Virus record (IMG/VR): IMGVR_UViG_3300034082_002353
Span: 1 to 46,446 of that record
DNA length: 46,446 bases
Source: a virus
Strand: one strand, 5' to 3'
The notes beneath the pieces were generated by a model, which saw only the letters and a program-made list of their open reading frames with translations, made no database searches and was not told the DNA's origin. Positions 10,602 to 17,685 of the stretch are shown piece by piece (position 1 is the stretch's first letter; the number at the start of each line of letters is the position of its first letter). A program made the position numbers and the translations under genes.

Positions 10602-13214
10602 ATGAGTAGTTATAAAATTAATGCACCAGGCGGAGTAGAATTTGGAGAAGGTACAAGCGGAACCGCTGGAACCTCCGGCGTAAACGGTTTTGCTCTAACT
10701 CTAGTTGATAATATAAGTAGAGGTCGAGCTAATGCAAAGGAAGGCGCGATTCTCTACAATCGAGCAGATAAAAACATTTATAGGTTTAATGGAACCTCTT
10801 GGGTGTCAGCCGCAGGTTCTTCTGGAACAAGCGGAACGTCAGGCTCAAACGGCAGTTCAGGTTCTTCCGGAACACGAGGTACTTCAGGTACATCCGGTTC
10901 GTCAGGTTCTTCTGGAACAAGAGGTACTTCAGGAACTGCTGGTACTTCTGGTACAAGTGGAATAACTGGTCCAACTGGTCCTCAAGGAATTCAAGGTCCA
11001 ACTGGAGCAACTGGACCTACTGGAGCACCCGGTAGCTCAGGTTCTTCTGGAACAAGAGGTACTTCAGGAACTGCTGGTACTTCTGGTACAAGTGGAATAA
11101 CTGGACCAACCGGTCCTCAGGGTATTCAAGGTCCAGCCGGAACAAACGGTTCTTCTGGAACTAGTGGAATAACTGGACCAACTGGCCCTCAGGGTATTCA
11201 AGGTCCAATTGGTAATACTGGTCCAACTGGAGCGACTGGTCCTACTGGTTCTTCAGGAACAAGCGGTATGTCAGGTGCTTCTGGAACTTCAGGTTCAAAT
11301 GGTTCTTCTGGAACAAGCGGAATAACTGGACCAACTGGTCCTACTGGAGCTACTGGCCCAATCGGCCCAACTGGAGCACCAGGTAGTTCAGGTTCTTCTG
11401 GAACAAGAGGTACTTCTGGTACAAGTGGAATAACCGGTCCAACCGGTCCTCAAGGAATTCAAGGTCCAGCTGGAGCTACTGGACCTCTTGGGCCTACTGG
11501 TCCTCAAGGAATCCAAGGTCCAGCTGGAGCAAATGGTTCTTCAGGAACTAGCGGTCAAACTGGCCCAACTGGATTAACTGGTCCTCTTGGTCCTACCGGT
11601 CCTCTTGGTCCAACTGGAGCACCAGGTAGCTCAGGTTCTTCTGGAACAAGAGGTACTTCCGGTACAAGTGGAGCAACTGGTCCAATCGGACCTGCTGGTC
11701 CTCAAGGAATACAAGGTCCAGCTGGAGCAACTGGTCCTCTTGGTCCAACTGGAGCACCAGGTAGCTCAGGTTCTTCTGGAACAAGAGGTACTTCCGGTAC
11801 AAGTGGAGCAACTGGTCCGATTGGTCCTCTTGGACCTACTGGACCTCTTGGACCTACTGGACCTCAGGGCCCAACTGAATACGACACAGTTAATGCAACA
11901 TGGACTGTCTCGGGTGGAGGTAACGTATCATGGGACGGAAATAATGTCACTTGGTCAGGTAGAGTAATTGCGATACCTGTCGCTAAAGCTTTCGGAACAG
12001 CTGGTCATTTCGATATTGGCCCAGAAACAGTTGCTCTTGGAACATGGTCTGCTCTATACTATGCACCTCCTAGGGGAATGGCTAGTCCCTATAACGCAAG
12101 TTATTTAATAGTTAAATCATATACGGACACTCAAAGACCCTCAGATACATGGATCTTTATATGTGCATCAAACGGAGATAATAGCTCACTAAAATGGAAT
12201 CCTGGATTTACTACTATACCAACCGGTCATACTTGGTATTCAGGTTCAGGATATGGATCATGGGCAACTGGTCCAACTGGTGCTACTGGTCCTCAAGGAA
12301 TTCAAGGTCCAGCCGGAGCAACCGGCCCAATCGGACCTGCTGGTGCATCAGGTAGCTCAGGTTCTTCTGGAACAAGAGGTACTTCTGGAACAAGCGGAAT
12401 AACTGGTCCAACCGGTGCTACTGGTCCTACTGGAGCTACTGGTCCTCAAGGAATTCAGGGTCCAATTGGTAATACTGGACCTACTGGATTAACCGGCCCT
12501 ACCGGATTAACTGGTCCTCAAGGAATTCAAGGCCCTAGGGGAGAAAATGGTTCTTCTGGTACTTCCGGTAGAGACGGTTCACCTGGCGGAACAGGTCCTC
12601 AAGGAATTCAAGGACCTACTGGATTAACTGGCCCAATTGGACCTCAGGGAATTCAAGGCCCGGCTGGGGCAACTGGACCTACTGGATTAGCTGGAGCACC
12701 AGGTAGCTCAGGTACTTCTGGAAAAGCAGGCTCTTCCGGTACAAGTGGAATAACTGGTCCTACTGGAGCTACTGGTCCTCAAGGAATTCAGGGTCCAATT
12801 GGTAATACTGGACCTACTGGATTAACTGGCCCTACTGGATTAACTGGCCCAGCTGGAGCAACTGGACCTCAGGGAATTCAAGGGCCTAGGGGAGAAGCCG
12901 GTTCTTCAGGTACTTCAGGTAGAGACGGTTCACCTGGAGGAACTGGTCCTGCTGGTGCCCCAGGTCCTCAAGGAATTCAAGGACCTACTGGATTAACTGG
13001 ACCTACCGGATTAACTGGTCCAGCCGGGCCTGCTGGACCTGCTGGAACTCCTGGAGGAACTGGACCTGCTGGAGCACCCGGACCTCCTGGTGCGGATGGA
13101 GGCGGCGGAGGCAGCGGAGGCGGCTATACTGGTGATATAATGGTTTTTGATGGTCGATCTATGATGCTGTTGCAATTTGTCAACGGATTACTTGTTAATG
13201 TTATACCAATGTAA
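10602..13214 (+). CDS. Collagen-like tail fibre protein with Pro-containing GXY repeats
   Basis: 870 residues, starting 14 bases after the giant fibre gene. Residues 1-71 are non-collagenous and include [11 protein letters not shown], a pattern common near the N-terminus of phage fibre and structural proteins. Then 118 uninterrupted triplets (72-425) with [14 protein letters not shown]-type units, a beta-rich insert (about 426-556, containing several Trp), 92 more triplets (about 557-832), a Gly-rich linker and a short C-terminal segment ending [10 protein letters not shown]. It shares the [10 protein letters not shown] cassette with block B of the upstream gene, often with identical bases, which suggests exchange between the two genes. 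Proline is mostly in the X position (GPT, GPQ, GPA), with a few Y-position prolines (GAP, GSP, GTP). A virion fibre role is inferred from composition and context. Confidence 0.87.
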   Translation: MSSYKINAPGGVEFGEGTSGTAGTSGVNGFALTLVDNISRGRANAKEGAILYNRADKNIYRFNGTSWVSAAGSSGTSGTSGSNGSSGSSGTRGTSGTSGSSGSSGTRGTSGTAGTSGTSGITGPTGPQGIQGPTGATGPTGAPGSSGSSGTRGTSGTAGTSGTSGITGPTGPQGIQGPAGTNGSSGTSGITGPTGPQGIQGPIGNTGPTGATGPTGSSGTSGMSGASGTSGSNGSSGTSGITGPTGPTGATGPIGPTGAPGSSGSSGTRGTSGTSGITGPTGPQGIQGPAGATGPLGPTGPQGIQGPAGANGSSGTSGQTGPTGLTGPLGPTGPLGPTGAPGSSGSSGTRGTSGTSGATGPIGPAGPQGIQGPAGATGPLGPTGAPGSSGSSGTRGTSGTSGATGPIGPLGPTGPLGPTGPQGPTEYDTVNATWTVSGGGNVSWDGNNVTWSGRVIAIPVAKAFGTAGHFDIGPETVALGTWSALYYAPPRGMASPYNASYLIVKSYTDTQRPSDTWIFICASNGDNSSLKWNPGFTTIPTGHTWYSGSGYGSWATGPTGATGPQGIQGPAGATGPIGPAGASGSSGSSGTRGTSGTSGITGPTGATGPTGATGPQGIQGPIGNTGPTGLTGPTGLTGPQGIQGPRGENGSSGTSGRDGSPGGTGPQGIQGPTGLTGPIGPQGIQGPAGATGPTGLAGAPGSSGTSGKAGSSGTSGITGPTGATGPQGIQGPIGNTGPTGLTGPTGLTGPAGATGPQGIQGPRGEAGSSGTSGRDGSPGGTGPAGAPGPQGIQGPTGLTGPTGLTGPAGPAGPAGTPGGTGPAGAPGPPGADGGGGGSGGGYTGDIMVFDGRSMMLLQFVNGLLVNVIPM

Positions 13215-13241
13215 TACGTATTAAAAATAAAATAAAGTAAA

Positions 13242-13490
13242 ATGGAAAATACTACAATATCGATAAACCCAATAACTATTCTTGGAAAAACTGGAGTAAC
13301 ATTAAGCATCTTCTCTGTACACTATAAATTGAATTCAACTTCGGTAAAAGTTATGTTTCAGATACTTGATTCAAGTGAGGTTGCAATTTGTAGCGGAGAC
13401 AGGCTCTTAACAAGTATTTCAGATTGGGGAACAGACGACTCTGTGCTAATTGGAAAAGTTCTTACTTCATTAGGCTTAACTGCCGCGTAA
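13242..13490 (+). CDS. Small protein of unknown function
   Basis: 82 residues, not recognised. It is rich in short hydrophobic, Ser/Thr-containing stretches that look like beta strands, with no transmembrane segment, signal peptide or cysteine pair (one Cys only). It lies 27 bases downstream of the collagen-like fibre gene on the same strand, after an A/T-rich leader (AAAATAAAATAAAG), and is the last gene of the fibre transcription unit before a convergent hairpin. Position suggests a small virion or fibre-associated protein, but nothing in the sequence proves it. Confidence 0.7.
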   Translation: MENTTISINPITILGKTGVTLSIFSVHYKLNSTSVKVMFQILDSSEVAICSGDRLLTSISDWGTDDSVLIGKVLTSLGLTAA

Positions 13491-13496
13491 CAAAAA

Positions 13497-13517
13497 GGGA
13501 GAGTCTTTGACTCTCCC
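13497..13517. terminator. Hairpin terminator between convergent genes
   Basis: GGGAGAGTC-TTT-GACTCTCCC forms a perfect 9-bp stem with a three-base loop, flanked on the left by AAAAA. Read on the minus strand it is a hairpin followed by TTTTT, a good intrinsic terminator for the oxygenase gene. On the plus strand the following GTAACTTT makes it weaker. Confidence 0.85.
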
Positions 13518-13523
13518 GTAACT

Positions 13524-14114
13524 TTATCTTAATGAATTTCCTCCTATCCAAATAACTAGGCTTCGCCTAATTCCTTTGGTTACTGGAGTTACTCTATGTA
13601 ATAGGTAACTTGGGAATAAAATAGTTGCTCCCTTATTTCGGGGCAATTTATCAGGAGTTATTCCTTTAAGTATTTCAAAATCGCCGCCTTCGTATTCAGA
13701 AGGGTCGCTTAATTGTACAACAATACTAATTTTCCGGTGAGATGCTGAACCTGGTCCAAGATCTACATGGTAATCATAGTGACCACCACCTTCATAATAT
13801 TCAGTGTACTGGATTGAGTCAATTATTGATATTAGGTCAAAATTCCAAAGTTCTCGATTTGCAATTATTGCAAATTCCATCAACTTATCATAAATCCATT
13901 TAGTCGATTCGTTATTCTCGCCTAACCATTTAATTTTGCTCTTTCTAATTTTATGGTTTTCTCCTTGATTTCCAAAAGTAACAGCTTGATGATATTCAAA
14001 AAGTTCTGATACTTTGCGAACTCTATCAATTTCTTCCGCTGAGAAGCCCTCGCTAAACCAGTACCAGTTCAATAATTCTACCTCTTTTTGAGGAAACATT
14101 AATCTTCGTTCCAC
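13524..14114 (-). CDS. 2OG-Fe(II) oxygenase, prolyl 4-hydroxylase-like
   Basis: 196 residues. The C-terminal half has the double-stranded beta-helix signature of 2-oxoglutarate/Fe(II) dioxygenases: H116-x-D118 (in YHVDLG), a distal His173 (LLHRVTPV) and Arg183 about ten residues later for the 2OG carboxylate. Spacing and flanking motifs (EGGDFEI, GATILFPS) match the PKHD/P4H-type family. The family hydroxylates side chains, classically proline, using O2 and 2-oxoglutarate. It lies convergent to the collagen-like fibre genes and divergent from a glycosyltransferase fusion, so hydroxylation of the fibres is an attractive inferred role. Such oxygenases also occur in other T4-like phages without collagen genes, so the substrate is uncertain. 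An alternative start at Met6 is possible. Confidence 0.88.
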   Translation of the reverse strand: MERRLMFPQKEVELLNWYWFSEGFSAEEIDRVRKVSELFEYHQAVTFGNQGENHKIRKSKIKWLGENNESTKWIYDKLMEFAIIANRELWNFDLISIIDSIQYTEYYEGGGHYDYHVDLGPGSASHRKISIVVQLSDPSEYEGGDFEILKGITPDKLPRNKGATILFPSYLLHRVTPVTKGIRRSLVIWIGGNSLR

Positions 14115-14212
14115 GTATCTTTGTGTTTTTACTTTTATACTTAAATATTTTTTACGGTTTACCTAAACAAAATATAAAAATCGAGTATAAAATAGAAACA
14201 ATTATCAAGTCA

Positions 14213-16999
14213 ATGACTCTAATCAAAGCTCACACTTCAATAATAGGCGATACCGGATATAATTGCCATTCACGAAATTTCTTTAAAGCTCTAAATCAAT
14301 TAACGCCAGTTTCAGTTAGAAATTGGACGATCGGCGATTCATGGAAAGGTTACAATGACGATGAGCCTCACAATGGGGAGTATTATATAGACTCTGAGTT
14401 AAAGACGATGTTATCTGAACAAACGTTAGGTACTCAAACAGGTCATGCGGAGTTTCCTCTATACTTGAAGTACCCAATTCAATCTACTGAGCCAACTGTT
14501 AATATTGTGCTAAATGACACAGGTCACCTGTACTTTAGCCAAGATTACTCAGGTCCATCAATTGCATACAATGTATGGGAAACAACTAGACAACCTGAAG
14601 ACTTCTTTGCTCAACTTAAAAAGTTCGATCAAGTTTGGGTTCCTAGTGAATGGCAAAAACAGTGCACAATTGAGCAAGGAATCGCATCACATAAAGTAAA
14701 AGTTGTACCAGAGGGAGTAGACACTGAGATGTTTAAACCGACCTCACCGGATTCGGCTTTTCCAGAGAACAGGCCTTTCCGATTTGTCGTAGTGGGTCGC
14801 TGGGAATATCGTAAGTCAACCAAAGAAATTATCAGAGCTTTTACTGAAACCTTTTCACAAGATGAGAATGTTGAGCTTGTCATTAGCGTAGATAATCGAT
14901 TTGCAACGGACGGCCTCTCTTCTACTGAGGAGAGATTAGCTAAGTTTGAGCTTTCTCATTCAGGAATTAAAGTACTACACCATCAGTCAAAAGAAGATTA
15001 CGTAAAACTACTTAAGTCGGCTGACGTTTTTGTGTCATGTGCCAGAAGTGAAGGCTGGAATCTTCCATTAATTGAGGCAATGTCATGCGGAGTTCCATCA
15101 ATGTACTCAAATTGGGGAGCACAACTGCAGTTTGCTCAAGGTAAGGGTATTCCAGTTTCAATTATTGGCGAAGTTCCAGCAGGTGTAGCAAATGAGGAGT
15201 CTTGGAATCAGAATACTCCAGGTAATTTCTGTGAGCCTAATTTCTCAGATCTTCAAATAAAACTTAGACTAGTTTACGACCAGTTTGAAAATTATAAAAA
15301 ATCAGCATTAATGGAATCAGAACAAATTAGAAATGAATTTACTTGGCAGAATGCTGCCACGATCGCACAAGATCACATTCAGGAACTTATTAGCCCGCAG
15401 TCAATTGAATACTCAACTGACTTTGCATGGGTGACCTGTGGTAATCTAGCATACATGCCAATCATTGAGAAATTAGTTATATCGTTAGCTAAATTCTCAA
15501 ATCGTAAAATTCTCGTATATGGAATAGACTGTGAAGTTCCGTTTAATCATCCAAACGTTATTAGCCGAACATTAAGTATTCCATATCATTCAGAACACGA
15601 TAAATGGTATTGGAAACAGTATGCGTGTAAAGAAGCAGCTATTCAAGAAAGTTTCGAGAATTTAGTTTGGTTAGACGGAGATATTGTTGCAAATTATAAT
15701 ATTGACAATATCGTTAAGTACTTTAGCCAGATTACAAATTATCCAATTCCAGACGTTCACATACAGGACGATTTTATTGGCTTCTTTACCAGAAAAGACG
15801 GACTTCGTGGAAGACAATTATTTAACCAAAGTATCTGCGACCGAGATGGTGTCAAGAGGTTATTTACAAAGGCTCATATTTGCATGTACGTCTACAATAA
15901 AGAGTGTACCTGGTTCTTTGATGAGATTCTTAAAATGTACAAAGAAACACCGCTTGACCAATACGACGAATTACTACAATGGAACGATGAAGGTCTCGAT
16001 AATTACTTGAGAAGTAAACACAATTTTACGACATTTTTGCCAATTTCAAACTTTGATGTCTCAGAATGGGACGGCGACTTATTGGGAACAACTGGCAAAG
16101 CAATGGAACACTTTATCTCGTTTTGGAGAGACTCTGGCCCAAAGAACTTTGGAAAAATATTCGGCTGGCAATTCGTACCTAAAGATAAATCAAATATTCT
16201 CTACTTTCATGGAAATAAAGATCTTGGATTCGCAACGGTTATGACAGACTATATCGAGACTCAGCGTGATAAAAACTTCCACGATACTGAATACTTCTTT
16301 GTTGGTAAAAATGAAATCAAAAATCTTGGCTCAATTAAAGATGTACCAGGAGGAACAATGGATATTGCTCATCAATACGGTTGGGATTACGCAATCTATC
16401 ATGAGATCTATAATCTAAAAGATTACGAACATGGAGAAGTTAAGGTTAGACCCGGCGATGTTGTTGTGGATTTGGGCGGTAATCTTGGAATCTTTACCCG
16501 ATATGCATATCACATGGGCGCAAGTAAAATTGTAACTTTCGAGCCTGATCGTCGATACTTTGAAATCTTAAAACAGAATGCTCCAGAAAATGCGGTCCTA
16601 TTTAATGCAGCAATTGCTGATAACTTGGGAACCTTAACTCTTACTGAAAGTTCTCACCTAGGGGGATCTAACTTATGGCATCATAAAGATCCATTACAGA
16701 CCCAATACGACGTAAACTTATATACCTTAGATTTCATTCTGGAGAATAAATTAATCGACCGAATTGACTTTTTAAAGGTAGATATTGAAGGCTCTGAAAT
16801 TATTGCGCTAAATGGAATAAGCGATGAGAATTTATCAAAGATCAGAAATATCGCAGTAGAGTACCATCACGAACACTTAGGGTTTAATGAAGACCTTAGA
16901 AACAATTTCGTTAGTCGACTAAATAAACTAGGTTTTAATTCTTACATGCTAATGTGCGGCTACAATAATGCACTACAATTAATCTACTTTTGGAAATAA
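14213..16999 (+). CDS. Trifunctional GT4 glycosyltransferase / GT-A glycosyltransferase / FkbM methyltransferase
   Basis: 928 residues from ATG 14213. An upstream in-frame GTG at 14123 exists, but it adds a region unlike the family, inside the divergent promoter region. Residues 1-400 look like a GT4 (GT-B) enzyme: VVVGRWEYRKS, and EGWNLPLIEAMSCGVP around 280-296. Residues about 410-700 look like a GT-A domain with an LDGD metal-binding motif near 487, GT8-like. Residues about 745-905 are an FkbM-type SAM methyltransferase (VVDLGGNLGIF near 750, then FLKVDIEGSE). These families transfer sugars and O-methylate them. Three activities in one chain suggest stepwise building of a capped glycan. 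It is the first of three same-strand genes spaced by 13 and 7 bases. The acceptor is unknown; the neighbouring fibres are the best candidate. Confidence 0.87.
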   Translation: MTLIKAHTSIIGDTGYNCHSRNFFKALNQLTPVSVRNWTIGDSWKGYNDDEPHNGEYYIDSELKTMLSEQTLGTQTGHAEFPLYLKYPIQSTEPTVNIVLNDTGHLYFSQDYSGPSIAYNVWETTRQPEDFFAQLKKFDQVWVPSEWQKQCTIEQGIASHKVKVVPEGVDTEMFKPTSPDSAFPENRPFRFVVVGRWEYRKSTKEIIRAFTETFSQDENVELVISVDNRFATDGLSSTEERLAKFELSHSGIKVLHHQSKEDYVKLLKSADVFVSCARSEGWNLPLIEAMSCGVPSMYSNWGAQLQFAQGKGIPVSIIGEVPAGVANEESWNQNTPGNFCEPNFSDLQIKLRLVYDQFENYKKSALMESEQIRNEFTWQNAATIAQDHIQELISPQSIEYSTDFAWVTCGNLAYMPIIEKLVISLAKFSNRKILVYGIDCEVPFNHPNVISRTLSIPYHSEHDKWYWKQYACKEAAIQESFENLVWLDGDIVANYNIDNIVKYFSQITNYPIPDVHIQDDFIGFFTRKDGLRGRQLFNQSICDRDGVKRLFTKAHICMYVYNKECTWFFDEILKMYKETPLDQYDELLQWNDEGLDNYLRSKHNFTTFLPISNFDVSEWDGDLLGTTGKAMEHFISFWRDSGPKNFGKIFGWQFVPKDKSNILYFHGNKDLGFATVMTDYIETQRDKNFHDTEYFFVGKNEIKNLGSIKDVPGGTMDIAHQYGWDYAIYHEIYNLKDYEHGEVKVRPGDVVVDLGGNLGIFTRYAYHMGASKIVTFEPDRRYFEILKQNAPENAVLFNAAIADNLGTLTLTESSHLGGSNLWHHKDPLQTQYDVNLYTLDFILENKLIDRIDFLKVDIEGSEIIALNGISDENLSKIRNIAVEYHHEHLGFNEDLRNNFVSRLNKLGFNSYMLMCGYNNALQLIYFWK

Positions 17000-17012
17000 C
17001 CCATACTCTTAT

Positions 17013-17678
17013 ATGAGATCACTAAATACTATTGCCAAGTCTAAAGGCACAGACAAATCTTCAGAAATTCACAATTACTGTGAAAAGTACGAAAAATGGT
17101 TACCGTTCAATCGATTAGAACCTTTAACCATTCTTGAAATCGGAGTTCTTCACGGAGAATCTCTTTCGACTTGGAGAGAATACTATCCAAATGCAACAAT
17201 TATAGGAATTGATATTGAACCTTCATGTAAACAATACGAAGACTCTAGTAAAAATGTTTTTGTTGAAATAGGTTCACAAGACGATCCTCAGTTCTTAAAT
17301 TGGGTCGCTAAAAAATGGGGACCATTTGATATGGTACTTGATGACGGTTCACATATCAATCGACATGTAATTATCTCATTTAATAATCTAATTGACTACG
17401 TAAAACCTGAAGGAGTCTACGTTATTGAAGATACTTCAACTTCGTATTGGGAAGATTGGGAAGGCGGCTTTATGCATCCAGGTTCGTCAATTGAATTCTG
17501 CAAAAAGCTAGTAGACGATGTTAACTTTAACGGTCAAATGCAGGAAGAATTTTGGAACGTTCATGCACGAAGAGAAGACTTCCTAACTAAACAAACAAAA
17601 GAAAAAGGTTTGGAAATCAGAACAGATATTGAATCTGTAAATTTCCTAAACGGTATAACTATTATAACAAAAAGATAA
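17013..17678 (+). CDS. Class I SAM-dependent methyltransferase (MycE/CmcI-like)
   Basis: 221 residues. The motif ILEIGVLHGESLSTWREYYP (about 40-60) followed by IIGIDIE is the SAM-binding region, and DMVLDDGSH (about 104-112) is the acidic metal/substrate motif of the Methyltransf_24 group, which includes macrolide-sugar O-methyltransferases. An O-methyltransferase acting on a sugar or small molecule is the family expectation. It sits between two glycosyltransferase fusions, 13 bases after one and 7 bases before the next, so it is probably co-transcribed and acts on the same glycan. There is no signal peptide, so it should be cytoplasmic. Confidence 0.85.
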   Translation: MRSLNTIAKSKGTDKSSEIHNYCEKYEKWLPFNRLEPLTILEIGVLHGESLSTWREYYPNATIIGIDIEPSCKQYEDSSKNVFVEIGSQDDPQFLNWVAKKWGPFDMVLDDGSHINRHVIISFNNLIDYVKPEGVYVIEDTSTSYWEDWEGGFMHPGSSIEFCKKLVDDVNFNGQMQEEFWNVHARREDFLTKQTKEKGLEIRTDIESVNFLNGITIITKR

Positions 17679-17685
17679 TTAACAA

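Noticed and set aside
14123-14212. GTG start giving 30 more residues to the glycosyltransferase fusion
   Set aside because: The extension is A/T-rich, lies in the divergent promoter gap and does not resemble a GT4 N-terminus; ATG 14213 begins a normal GT4 start.
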